Part shown: positions 17,109 through 24,141 of the stretch, piece after piece
Position numbering within the stretch: the first letter of the stretch is position 1
Layout: each line of letters opens with the position of its first letter
Source of the DNA: Eubacterium sp.
GTDB lineage: Bacteria > Bacillota > Clostridia > Lachnospirales > Lachnospiraceae
NCBI GenBank assembly: GCA_017433615.1
Contig: JAFRGW010000108.1
Coordinates: 1 to 44,574, forward strand
Reading direction: 5' to 3'
Length of the DNA stretch: 44,574 bases
Made by a program: the position numbers and the translations under genes
Notes under the pieces: generated by a model
Told to the model about the DNA's origin: nothing
Databases searched by the model: none
What the model saw: the letters and a program-made list of their open reading frames with translations, nothing else

Positions 17109-17156
17109 TATTGTAATAAATCGGGACTGCACATACGGCAGTCCCATTAGTATCTC

Positions 17157-18785
17157 TTATTTCATTTCCGCTTCATCTGTCTTTACCGTTCTTTTCAACA
17201 GCCAGAGAACAAAAACAAGGAGGGCTGCTCCGACAATCAGTGAAATAACTGCACTATGTGACAATCCTGCAACGACATATGTCACGCAGGAGATGCCTGC
17301 GACTGTCAGCGCATATGGCAGCTGTGTGCTGACGTGATTCAGATGATTGCACTGCGCTCCGGCCGATGCCATGATTGTCGTATCAGAGATCGGTGAGCAA
17401 TGATCTCCGCAGACAGCGCCTGCCATGCAGGCGGAGATCGCGATGATCATCATATCCGGCTGATTTGCAAATGCAGCTACAACAATCGGAATCAGAATTC
17501 CGAAGGTTCCCCAGGAAGTACCGGTCGCAAATGCCAGGAAACATCCTACGAGGAAAATCATTGCCGGGAGCATACTCAAAATCAGACTTCCGCCCGACTC
17601 AGATGCATGCTGCACAAGTCCTGCGACATAGTCACGGGCACCGAGACTGCTGGTGACACCGTTCAGCGTCCATGCCAGTGTAAGAATCAGCATCGCCGGC
17701 ACCATGGACTTAAACCCTTCCGGAAGACATTCCATACACTCCTGAAAACTCATTACACGCCGTGCAAGATACAGCACAATTGTGATCACAAATGCAAAGA
17801 ATGAACCCAGTACCAGACCTACCGATGCATCACTGTTGGCAAATGCCTCGACAAAACCTGTTCCGCTGAAAAATCCGCCGGTGTAGATCATACCGATAAT
17901 ACAGCACACGATCAGTGAAATGATCGGGATCAGAAGATCGACAACGGTCCCTTTCTTATCTGTATCTGCCTTATCGCTCTGCGCATTTGCATACGGCCGG
18001 TCCGGTGTCGTATAGAGATCACCTTTGAGTGCATTCCGTTCGTGGACAGCCATCGGGCCGTAATCAGCTTTCATGACCGTCAGAAGAATCATCATCAAAA
18101 TCGTAAACAACGCATAGAAATTGTACGGGATCGCACGGATAAATACCGAGAACCCGTTCATGCCCTCCACGGAACTGGAGACCGCTGCCGCCCAGGAAGA
18201 TACCGGGGCAATGATGCATACCGGCGCTGCTGTCGCATCAATCAGGTATGCCAGCTTCGCACGGGATACCTGATGGCGGTCCGTCACCGGACGCATAACG
18301 CTTCCGACTGTCAGGCAGTTGAAATAGTCGTCGATAAAAATCAGACAGCCAAGCGCGACAGTCGCCAGCTGTGCGCCGACACGTGTCTTAATCCGTGTTG
18401 AAGCCCAGCGGCCGAATGCTGCGGATCCGCCGGCTTTATTCATCAGTGAAACCATAACACCCAGTATTACCAGAAATACCAGAATACCGACATTATAGGA
18501 ATCTGCCAGTGAAGTGATAATACCATCCTGCCAGATATGAGTAATCGTCCCTTCAAAACTAAATCCTGAGTAAAACAGGGATCCTGCCAGGATTCCGATA
18601 AACAGCGAACTGTATACTTCCTTTGTGACCAGCGCCAGAATAATTGCGATCAGCGGCGGAACCAGCGCCCAGAAGGACTGCTGAACTGTTTCCGCATTCG
18701 TCGTCGATGCCGCCACGCCTAATACAACCAAAACTGCAATGGCTGCTATGATAACCGGCAGATTGCTTTTCTTTCTTGTTTCCAT
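17157..18785 (-). CDS. NhaC-family Na+/H+ antiporter
   Basis: A 542-residue integral membrane protein with about 11-12 predicted hydrophobic segments, beginning LPVIIAAIAVLVVLGVAAS. Conserved NhaC-type features include FIDDYFNCLTVGSVMRPV (the DD and following polar residues), ATAAPVCIIAPVSSWAA, ATGTSWGTFGILIPI and CMAGAVCGDHCSPISDTTI. The last segment lies in a discontinuous helix expected to hold the transport site. It should exchange Na+ for H+, though malate/lactate- or amino-acid-linked antiport occurs in the family. GAGGG lies just before ATG 18785. It is 105 nt downstream of the YbjQ-like gene. Confidence 0.9.
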   Translation of the reverse strand: METRKKSNLPVIIAAIAVLVVLGVAASTTNAETVQQSFWALVPPLIAIILALVTKEVYSSLFIGILAGSLFYSGFSFEGTITHIWQDGIITSLADSYNVGILVFLVILGVMVSLMNKAGGSAAFGRWASTRIKTRVGAQLATVALGCLIFIDDYFNCLTVGSVMRPVTDRHQVSRAKLAYLIDATAAPVCIIAPVSSWAAAVSSSVEGMNGFSVFIRAIPYNFYALFTILMMILLTVMKADYGPMAVHERNALKGDLYTTPDRPYANAQSDKADTDKKGTVVDLLIPIISLIVCCIIGMIYTGGFFSGTGFVEAFANSDASVGLVLGSFFAFVITIVLYLARRVMSFQECMECLPEGFKSMVPAMLILTLAWTLNGVTSSLGARDYVAGLVQHASESGGSLILSMLPAMIFLVGCFLAFATGTSWGTFGILIPIVVAAFANQPDMMIIAISACMAGAVCGDHCSPISDTTIMASAGAQCNHLNHVSTQLPYALTVAGISCVTYVVAGLSHSAVISLIVGAALLVFVLWLLKRTVKTDEAEMK

Positions 18786-18890
18786 TTTTCCCTCATTTTT
18801 GTTATTTCATATTATCAACCGACAACACCTGCGTCTGCACTGTTTAAACTTCAGGAAACCCTGCCGTGCAGACTCTCCATCCGCGGGGCC

Positions 18891-19205
18891 TTATTCTTCA
18901 AACTTTACTGCCGTTCCGTAGGCAAGTACTTCTGCAGCCCCCTGCATAATTGCAGCAGAGGAGAACCGCACATCAATGACCGCGTCTGCACCGAGCGTCG
19001 CCGCCTGTTCGATCATCCGGTTCAGGGCAATTGCACGTGCTTCAGCGAGCATCTCACTGTACGCCTTCAGCTCGCCGCCGACCAGTGTCTTAAAACCTGC
19101 CGTCAGATCTTTTCCCAGATTTTTGGAATGAACAGTACTTCCCTGAACAATTCCGATCGTAGAAAGATTTTTACCCGTGATAAAACTCGTTGTAACAACC
19201 TGCAT
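18891..19205 (-). CDS. YbjQ/UPF0145-family protein
   Basis: A 104-residue protein covering the whole YbjQ (UPF0145, putative heavy-metal-binding) family: TTSFITGKNLSTIGIVQGSTV at the start, LVGGELKAYSEML in the middle, LGADAVIDVRF and LAYGTAVKFEE at the end. These proteins form pentamers of a small alpha/beta fold; function is not settled. AGGAGG lies 6 nt before ATG 19205. It stands 98 nt downstream of metY and upstream of the antiporter; no functional link to either is apparent. Confidence 0.9.
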   Translation of the reverse strand: MQVVTTSFITGKNLSTIGIVQGSTVHSKNLGKDLTAGFKTLVGGELKAYSEMLAEARAIALNRMIEQAATLGADAVIDVRFSSAAIMQGAAEVLAYGTAVKFEE

Positions 19206-19303
19206 GATATTCCTCCTTTGCTCTGTTTAAAATCGTATTCATCATATTATGCAGAAGATTATGCATATTCCCAATCCGGTACTGAAACCCGGATTCATGC
19301 CTG

Positions 19304-20581
19304 TTATTTTACAGACGCGAGTGCCTGCTCAAGATCTTCTATGATATCATCTACATGCTCGATTCCGACAGACAGACGAATCAGATCCGGAGAAACACCG
19401 CCTGCAGAAAGTTCTTCATCTGTGAGCTGTCTGTGTGTTGAAGAAGCCGGATGCAGGACACAGGTATGTGCGTCTGCAACATGTGTCGCAATCATTCCGA
19501 TCTTCAGATGCTTCATAAATGTCTCCGCTGCCGCACGTCCTCCTTTTACACCAAAAGAAATGACGCCGCACGTTCCGTCCGGCATGTATTTCTTCGCCCG
19601 CTCATAATACGGATTATCCGGAAGTCCCGGATAATTGACCCATTCTACCGCGTCGCTCTGCTGCAGATACTCTGCAACTTTCTGCGCATTGGAGCAATGA
19701 CGTTCCATACGTACCGCAAGAGACTCCAGTCCGAGGTTCAGATAAAATGCGTTCTGCGGCGCCTGAATTGCCCCAAAATCACGCATAAGCTGTGCTGTCG
19801 CTTTGGTAATATAAGCGCCCTCCAGACCGAACTGATCGACATAGGTGATTCCATGATAAGATTCATCCGGTGTTGTAAGTCCCGGATACTTGTCCGCATG
19901 GGCACGCCAGTCAAATTTTCCGGAATCTACGATACAGCCGCCGACAGCCGTATCATGTCCGTCCATGTATTTTGTTGTGGAATGAATGACAATATCTGCG
20001 CCCCACTCAAACGGTCTGCAGTTGATCGGTGTTGCAAATGTATTGTCGATAATCAGCGGCACACCGTGTGCATGTGCGGCATCTGCAAACCGCTCAATAT
20101 CAAATACAACCAGCGCCGGGTTGGCAATTGTCTCACCGAAAACTGCTTTTGTATTCGGCCGGAAAGCCGCTTCCAGTTCTTCATCGGAGCATTCGGGATC
20201 TACAAATGTGAAATCAATCCCCATGCGCTTCATGGTTACATTAAACAGATTGAATGTTCCGCCGTAAATCGTCGCAGAAGCAACAATGTGATCACCTGCT
20301 CCGGCAATATTGAACACAGAAAAGAAACTCGCTGCCTGTCCGGAAGACGTCAGCATCGCAGCAGTACCTCCCTCAAGCGCTGCAATCTTCGCGGCAACCA
20401 TGTCATTGGTCGGATTCTGCAGTCTCGTATAGAAATATCCCTCCGCCTGCAGATCAAACAGCTTGCCCATATCTTCACTGGTATCATATTTGAATGTCGT
20501 ACTCTGGATGATCGGGATCATTCTGGATTCCCCGTTCTTTGGCTGATATCCCGCCTGAATACACATTGTTTCGCGTCTCAT
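19304..20581 (-). CDS. metY: O-acetylhomoserine sulfhydrylase (aminocarboxypropyltransferase)
   Basis: A 425-residue PLP enzyme of the Cys/Met metabolism family that makes homocysteine (or methionine) from O-acetylhomoserine and sulfide. IQSTTFKYDTSEDMGKLF near the N-terminus, YTRLQNPTND, LTSSGQAA, DNTFATP and HSTTKYMDGHDTAVGG (Schiff-base Lys) are seen. Length and the GGHDTAVGG-type loop fit MetY rather than the shorter MetB or MetC. The frame extends to 20623, but ATG 20581 has GGAGG upstream and gives the normal N-terminus. A clear promoter precedes it, and the short leader leaves no room for a SAM riboswitch. Confidence 0.92.
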   Translation of the reverse strand: MRRETMCIQAGYQPKNGESRMIPIIQSTTFKYDTSEDMGKLFDLQAEGYFYTRLQNPTNDMVAAKIAALEGGTAAMLTSSGQAASFFSVFNIAGAGDHIVASATIYGGTFNLFNVTMKRMGIDFTFVDPECSDEELEAAFRPNTKAVFGETIANPALVVFDIERFADAAHAHGVPLIIDNTFATPINCRPFEWGADIVIHSTTKYMDGHDTAVGGCIVDSGKFDWRAHADKYPGLTTPDESYHGITYVDQFGLEGAYITKATAQLMRDFGAIQAPQNAFYLNLGLESLAVRMERHCSNAQKVAEYLQQSDAVEWVNYPGLPDNPYYERAKKYMPDGTCGVISFGVKGGRAAAETFMKHLKIGMIATHVADAHTCVLHPASSTHRQLTDEELSAGGVSPDLIRLSVGIEHVDDIIEDLEQALASVK

Positions 20582-20631
20582 GAAATCATAACCTCCAATT
20601 TCCCTGCTTGTATTCTTTAACACTGTAATCC

Positions 20632-20660
20632 ATCATACTATAAATAAGCCCCTTCGTCAA
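20632..20660 (-). promoter_or_regulatory. Promoter of metY
   Basis: On the - strand TTGACG (20655-20660) and TATGAT (20632-20637) lie exactly 17 nt apart, about 50 nt upstream of the metY ATG. Confidence 0.85.
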
Positions 20661-20689
20661 AAAAACAGAGCAGAAGTGCTCTGTTTTTT
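20659..20689. terminator. Bidirectional hairpin terminator upstream of metY
   Basis: AAAAAACAGAGCA pairs with TGCTCTGTTTTTT (20677-20689) around a GAAG loop. It touches the metY -35 box and insulates metY from upstream transcription. Confidence 0.85.
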
Positions 20690-20787
20690 GATGCATTTTC
20701 CTGCTGTCCGGCAAAAACAGCCCGGGTAAGATAATAACGGAGAATTGTCTCCCGTTAGACTTTCTTCCGCTAAAGAGCCAATAATTG

Positions 20788-20816
20788 TTATCTTAAATCC
20801 CTTCAGATGCTATAAT
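20788..20816 (+). promoter_or_regulatory. Promoter of RelB/DinJ-type antitoxin
   Basis: TATAAT (20811-20816) with TTATCT (20788-20793) 17 nt upstream. The -10 is consensus and the -35 weak, as expected for a regulated gene. The leader is about 95 nt. Confidence 0.6.
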
Positions 20817-20854
20817 GACAATTGTGGCAGAACACCGGAATTGCCGGAAAGATC

Positions 20855-20894
20855 TCACACCGGCGGCGGCTCTCAATCTCACCGCCGGTCTGAG
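20855..20894 (+). promoter_or_regulatory. GC-rich leader hairpin before the RelB-type gene
   Basis: ACCGGCGG (20859-20866) pairs with CCGCCGGT (20882-20889); CTCA and TGAG extend it beyond one mismatch. It lies between promoter and ribosome binding site (AAGGAG around 20902-20907) and could affect RNA stability or translation. Confidence 0.55.
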
Positions 20895-20919
20895 TACAAA
20901 AAAGGAGTATAAATACATT

Positions 20920-21102
20920 ATGAATGATGAACACCACGTACTGGTTGAAGCATGTATCGATGTGGAGCTTCGTGAACGTGCGGAGAGCATCCTGACACAG
21001 CTCGGCATGAGTGCTTCAGCAGCCATTACTTACTATTATCAGCAGATCGTTCTGCATAAGGGGATCCCATTTACACTGAAGCTGCCCTCGCAGCCTGAGT
21101 AA
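20920..21102 (+). CDS. Solitary RelB/DinJ-family antitoxin
   Basis: A 60-residue protein with the RelB/DinJ ribbon-helix-helix pattern: VEACIDVELRERAESILTQL, then LGMSASAAITYYYQQIVLHK, ending with the family's IPFTLKLP. Such proteins dimerise, bind their own promoter and mask a RelE/YafQ toxin. An upstream open frame reaches 20815 but covers the leader hairpin; ATG 20920 follows AAAGGAG by 12 nt, rather long, and gives the family-length protein. No toxin gene follows: the next gene is convergent on the other strand. It is the second toxinless antitoxin in the window. Confidence 0.82.
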   Translation: MNDEHHVLVEACIDVELRERAESILTQLGMSASAAITYYYQQIVLHKGIPFTLKLPSQPE

Positions 21103-21226
21103 AATCAAGTAAACGCCCGTTTAAACGGAAACACAGCTTAATCAGAAGACAGCCCCGGGCTTGGTTCCCGCCGAAGCTGCTCCTGATTGCATGACACATT
21201 CGCATCATCCGGCAGTCCGGCGTCTG

Positions 21227-21733
21227 TCACATATCCTTCTGCAGCCTGGTAACTTCCCAGAATGCTCCCATACTCTGCCCCGGCTCCTCGGATACATCTT
21301 CCTCCAGATAGTCTGATAATCCGGCAGCATCAGGATCCCATGCGCGCGCCTGTTCAAGACTTTCATATTCTACTTCTGCATACCAGAATTCTGTAGGCAG
21401 CCCGTCATCTACATGATTCACTTCCAGATACAGACCATCCGGAAGCAGGTAAGTCCGCCGCGTCTTCCTGATCAGCGGAATCCCGATCATTTTCTCAATA
21501 TCTTCAAATTTATCACGGGAAATCTCAATCTCTATTTCATCTCTGGCAATTGTACCCTGTGATTTCAGACAAAGAATGTACGCCGTAGCTCCGTCCTTCC
21601 TTGCCTCCTCGCGGATCCGGACTGTGGGACGTACATTTACATATCCCTGCCGCATTTCATATTCTTCTGTCATCTCCAGCCCATAAGACGGATCCGGCCA
21701 GCCGGACACATTCCATTTTCGTTCTATCTCCAT
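21227..21733 (-). CDS. CYTH-domain (triphosphate tunnel) protein
   Basis: A 168-residue member of the CYTH / triphosphate tunnel metalloenzyme superfamily, which handles triphosphates (thiamine triphosphate, inorganic tripolyphosphate or, in one subgroup, ATP to cAMP). The signature ExExK appears at the start as MEIERKW; VRIREEARKD, ILCLKSQG, RDEIEIEIS, RKTRRTYL and LEVNHVDD supply the ring of basic and acidic residues lining the tunnel. Inorganic triphosphatase activity is the likeliest guess. The ribosome binding site is weak. Upstream is an unusual 42-bp tandem repeat. A second protein of the same superfamily, the VTC-domain protein, lies 6 kb away. Confidence 0.88.
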   Translation of the reverse strand: MEIERKWNVSGWPDPSYGLEMTEEYEMRQGYVNVRPTVRIREEARKDGATAYILCLKSQGTIARDEIEIEISRDKFEDIEKMIGIPLIRKTRRTYLLPDGLYLEVNHVDDGLPTEFWYAEVEYESLEQARAWDPDAAGLSDYLEEDVSEEPGQSMGAFWEVTRLQKDM

Positions 21734-21762
21734 ACCAGCTGTTCTGCTTTCTGCTTTTTTGA

Positions 21763-21883
21763 TTCCATTAAATAACGCTGTCTTAGATGCAAACCGTGGG
21801 GCCTGTTTCCATTATGACGCTGTCTTAGATGCAAACCGTGGGGCCTGTTTCCATTATAACGCTATCCTTGTGCAAACCGTGGG
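21763..21883. repeat. 42-bp tandem direct repeat (2 full units plus a diverged third)
   Basis: The segment CGCTGTCTTAGATGCAAACC starts at 21776 and again at 21818; a diverged third start (CGCTATCCTTG) is at 21860, so the period is 42 bp. All three contain GCAAACCGTGGG. Units 1 and 2 also share GGCCTGTTTCCATTA. On the - strand a TATAAT or CATAAT hexamer recurs once per unit, which may bear on CYTH gene expression. There are no spacers, so it is not CRISPR. Confidence 0.9.
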
Positions 21884-21980
21884 TATATCATAACATAAAA
21901 TGCCATCATGTGCGCATACAAGTGTAAAAAATCCGGTCCGTAATTCTAATATGAATTCTTCTGTGAATTGAATTCCTTTC

Positions 21981-22009
21981 TTTACTTTCCCGCCATCAGT
22001 GCGTATAAT
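21981..22009 (+). promoter_or_regulatory. Promoter of mgtE
   Basis: TTTACT (21981-21986) and TATAAT (22004-22009), spacer 17 nt. Transcription would start near 22016, giving a leader of about 145 nt. Confidence 0.75.
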
Positions 22010-22045
22010 AAATCTAATCGGCTTTTACCGATAATCTGATCTGTT

Positions 22046-22153
22046 ACGGCAGTTCCGAAGGGAGGTGGTTTTGTGAAAAAGAATTATATATCATCCAATG
22101 ACGATGATCTTCATCCGCGAAGTTGCCGGCACAAAACCACATATGTAAAGGAG
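22046..22153 (+). promoter_or_regulatory. Structured mgtE leader, candidate Mg2+-sensing element
   Basis: GTGGTTTTGTG (22065-22075) pairs perfectly with CACAAAACCAC (22130-22140), ending 6 nt before the mgtE ribosome binding site AAAGGAG (22147-22153). CGGCA (22047-22051) can pair with TGCCG at 22124-22128 inside that loop, giving a pseudoknot or an exclusive alternative. GATGA/TCATC (22103-22107/22111-22115) makes a small inner hairpin. The sequence does not match the M-box consensus I know. The 5' arm covers the GTG start of a leader peptide, so ribosome passage would open the stem. Confidence 0.6.
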
Positions 22154-22189
22154 AACTGCCATGTCCCAGGAACAAAAGGATCATGCTGA
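22073..22189 (+). CDS. Candidate leader peptide of mgtE (38 aa)
   Basis: GTG 22073 is preceded by GGGAGG at ideal distance (GGAGG 22061-22065). The 38-residue frame contains an Asp run and a proline (SSNDDDLHPR, residues 7-16) and later a basic, Cys/His-containing part. It runs through the mgtE ribosome binding site and ends at 22189, 29 nt inside mgtE in another frame. In enterobacterial mgtA control, acidic and proline codons in the MgtL leader destabilise ribosomes when Mg2+ is low; a similar role is suggested here by inference only. The frame could also be coincidental, but the strong ribosome binding site and its inclusion in the leader stem argue for translation. Confidence 0.5.
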   Translation: MKKNYISSNDDDLHPRSCRHKTTYVKENCHVPGTKGSC

Positions 22190-23522
22190 TCTTCTGCTGC
22201 GGCTGATGGAAACCCGTCAGTACGGCAAACTGCGCGAAGAAGCTCTTGAGATGAATCCAGCCGATATCGCTGCAGTCATGGACGGACTGGAGGATGAGGA
22301 ATCGCTGAAACTGTTCCGCATTCTGCCCAAGTCCCTCGTTGCCGACGTCTTCCCGCTGATGGATGACGATACACAGCAGTTTATCATCATGTCACTGTCT
22401 ACACGCGAAGCATCGAACATCATCGACAACCTGATGGCCGATGATGCTGCCGATGTTCTCGAAGAAATGCCGGCAAATGTTGTCAAGCGGCTGCTTGCCA
22501 ATGCCAGTCCGGAAACCCGCCACGATGTCAATATGCTGCTTCAGTACCCGGAGGATTCCGCCGGTTCTGTTATGACGGTCGAATTTATGGATCTGAAGGC
22601 ACGCATGACGGTTGAACAGGCGATCACGCGCATCCGCCGGATCGGTCTCGACTCAGAAACCGTCAATATCTGTTATGTGCTGGATGAGACACGCCAGCTG
22701 CTCGGCACCGTGGCACTGCGCTATCTGCTGATTCAGGACAACGATGCCCTGATCGGCGATATTATGAATGAAAATGTCATCAGCATCAACACGACAACCG
22801 ACCAGGAGGAGGCCGCACGTCTCTTCCAGAAATACGACTTCACAGCCATGCCGGTCGTCGACCACGAAAACCGTCTGGTCGGCATTATCACCATCGACGA
22901 TATCATCGATATCATGCAGGAAGAGACAACTGAGGATATCGAGAAAATGGCCGCGATCATCCCGACGGAGAAACCGTACATGAAGACCGGCATCCTGGAT
23001 ACCTATAAAAAGCGTATCCCGTGGCTGCTGTTCCTGATGCTCTCAGCCACCTTCACCGGTTCGATCATCACACGGTTTGAGTCTGCATTGTCTGCCTATG
23101 TTGTTCTGACCGCATATATCCCGATGCTGATGGATACTGCCGGAAACGCAGGCTCACAGGCCAGCGTTTCTATCATCCGCGGTCTCTCTCTGAATGAAAT
23201 CGAATTCAGAAGCCTGTTTATCGTCGTGTGGAAAGAAATCCGCGTCGCAGTCATGTGCGGTGTAACACTTGCAGCTGCCAACTTCGTCAAACTGCAGGTC
23301 GTCGACCGCCTGCCTATGACCGTCGCACTGGTGGTGTGCATCACGCTCGTTGTCGTCATTACCTTTGCAAAGACAATCGGCTGCGTCCTGCCGATGGTCG
23401 CAAACCGGATCGGCTTCGACCCGGCCGTCATGGCGAGCCCGCTGATCACGACCATTGTCGACGCCGTCGCGCTGCTCGTGTACTTCACACTTGCGACGAA
23501 TATTTTACATCTTGCAGTCTAG
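22161..23522 (+). CDS. mgtE: Magnesium transporter MgtE
   Basis: A 453-residue Mg2+ channel/transporter. Domains: MgtE N-terminal superhelix (about 1-125, MNPADIAAVMDGL and LEEMPANVVKRLL), a CBS pair (about 135-255, EDSAGSVMTVEF and MPVVDHENRLVGIITIDDI) that senses Mg2+ in the cytoplasm, a connecting helix, then five membrane helices (about 280-453) with YIPMLMDTAGNAGSQASVSI lining the pore. The start ATG has AAAGGAG 7 nt upstream. A structured leader with a possible leader peptide precedes it. A palindromic repeat begins one base after its stop codon and its first hairpin, followed by TCTTTT, probably serves as terminator. Confidence 0.96.
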   Translation: MSQEQKDHADLLLRLMETRQYGKLREEALEMNPADIAAVMDGLEDEESLKLFRILPKSLVADVFPLMDDDTQQFIIMSLSTREASNIIDNLMADDAADVLEEMPANVVKRLLANASPETRHDVNMLLQYPEDSAGSVMTVEFMDLKARMTVEQAITRIRRIGLDSETVNICYVLDETRQLLGTVALRYLLIQDNDALIGDIMNENVISINTTTDQEEAARLFQKYDFTAMPVVDHENRLVGIITIDDIIDIMQEETTEDIEKMAAIIPTEKPYMKTGILDTYKKRIPWLLFLMLSATFTGSIITRFESALSAYVVLTAYIPMLMDTAGNAGSQASVSIIRGLSLNEIEFRSLFIVVWKEIRVAVMCGVTLAAANFVKLQVVDRLPMTVALVVCITLVVVITFAKTIGCVLPMVANRIGFDPAVMASPLITTIVDAVALLVYFTLATNILHLAV

Positions 23523-23523
23523 A

Positions 23524-23685
23524 GGAGACAGGGGACGGTTCCCTGTCTCCTCTTTTCCACTGGCTTTTAAACGAAACAGGATGCAATTTCCATCGCAGCG
23601 AATCTCATCTGAACTGCGAGGAAAATGCATCCTGTTTTTGTTTCTTGTAAAAAATACAGGAGACAGAGAACCGTCCCCTGTCTCC
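23524..23685. repeat. Nested palindromic repeat element, copy 2
   Basis: Terminal hairpins 23524-23550 (starting GGAGACAGGGGACGGTT) and 23659-23685 (identical to the right end of copy 1) are inverted repeats with one difference. Inside, ACAGGATGCAATTTCC (23576-23591) pairs with 23620-23635 at 15 of 16 positions, and CGCAG (23594-23598)/CTGCG (23614-23618) closes a loop containing GAATCTCATCTGA (23600-23612). The outer inner-stem sequence is unrelated to copy 1, but the loop is shared. The element fills the space between convergent mgtE and HPr genes and starts 1 nt after the mgtE stop. Confidence 0.9.
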
Positions 23686-23698
23686 TTCTTGATTGTAA

Positions 23699-23956
23699 TT
23701 ACAGATTCTCTTTCATAAAAGCTTCCACTGCAGCTGCAGCTGTCTCTTCATCTTCACCTTCAATCGTGAACTCAACTGTGCTTCCCTTTGTAGCACCAAG
23801 AGACATAACAGAGAGAATCTTGGTTGCCTTGCCGGACTTTCCGTCCTTTGCAATTGTAATATCGCTCTTGAAGGTCTTACAGAGCTTTACAAGCTCGCCG
23901 GCCGGTCTTGCATGGATGCCTTCATTATCAGTAATTACATAGCTGAAGCTTTTCAT
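23699..23956 (-). CDS. HPr-family phosphocarrier protein
   Basis: An 85-residue HPr. The phosphorelay histidine is H15 in GIHARPAG. An ungapped alignment with B. subtilis HPr places Lys (K46, in ATKILSVMSLG) where the regulatory Ser46 should be, so HPr-kinase phosphorylation and CcpA partnership at this residue look impossible. It may therefore be a pure sugar-uptake carrier or serve another system. The frame extends to 24004, but ATG 23956 gives the standard length and has AAGGA upstream. A consensus promoter at 24018-24046 shows it is transcribed on its own. Its stop faces the palindromic repeat shared with mgtE. Confidence 0.92.
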   Translation of the reverse strand: MKSFSYVITDNEGIHARPAGELVKLCKTFKSDITIAKDGKSGKATKILSVMSLGATKGSTVEFTIEGEDEETAAAAVEAFMKENL

Positions 23957-24017
23957 AATTTCCTTCCCTTTCTTTGATACATATCGTTTTTCCAAAAACG
24001 CCATAAAAGCTATGACT

Positions 24018-24046
24018 AGTTTATAACGTTTTGTCTAATTTGACAA
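24018..24046 (-). promoter_or_regulatory. Promoter of the HPr gene
   Basis: On the - strand TTGTCA (24041-24046) and TAAACT (24018-24023) are 17 nt apart, about 60 nt before the ATG. No CRE-like operator was recognised. Confidence 0.75.
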
Positions 24047-24141
24047 GCATTTAGAGATGAAGCTGTTCTTTTTTTCTTCTGAAACGCTCCTTCTGTGATG
24101 ATATCCAGATCTGGCATTTCCAGTAGATTAACTGGCTAACC

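Larger units (their letters stand above)
20582..20919. other. Divergent intergenic region, metY to RelB-type antitoxin
   Basis: This 338-nt gap holds the metY promoter, a hairpin terminator, a second promoter reading right and the GC-rich leader hairpin of the antitoxin gene. No further coding sequence is supported. Confidence 0.7.
21734..22160. other. Intergenic region between CYTH gene and mgtE
   Basis: This 427-nt gap contains three 42-bp tandem repeats (21763-21883), the mgtE promoter (21981-22009) and the mgtE leader (about 22016-22160) with a candidate leader peptide. The stretch 21884-21980 is A/T-rich with nothing recognisable. Confidence 0.7.

Noticed and set aside
19451..20620. Long + strand open frame opposite metY
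   Set aside because: It is a shadow of the highly conserved metY gene; its protein is Cys/Arg-rich nonsense.
20582..20660. SAM or T-box riboswitch before metY
   Set aside because: The mapped promoter leaves only about 45 nt of leader, too short for either.
21763..21883. CRISPR array
   Set aside because: The units are directly tandem with no unique spacers, and no cas gene is present.
22016..22160. M-box riboswitch before mgtE
   Set aside because: None of the conserved M-box segments I know could be found; the stem and leader frame are a different arrangement.
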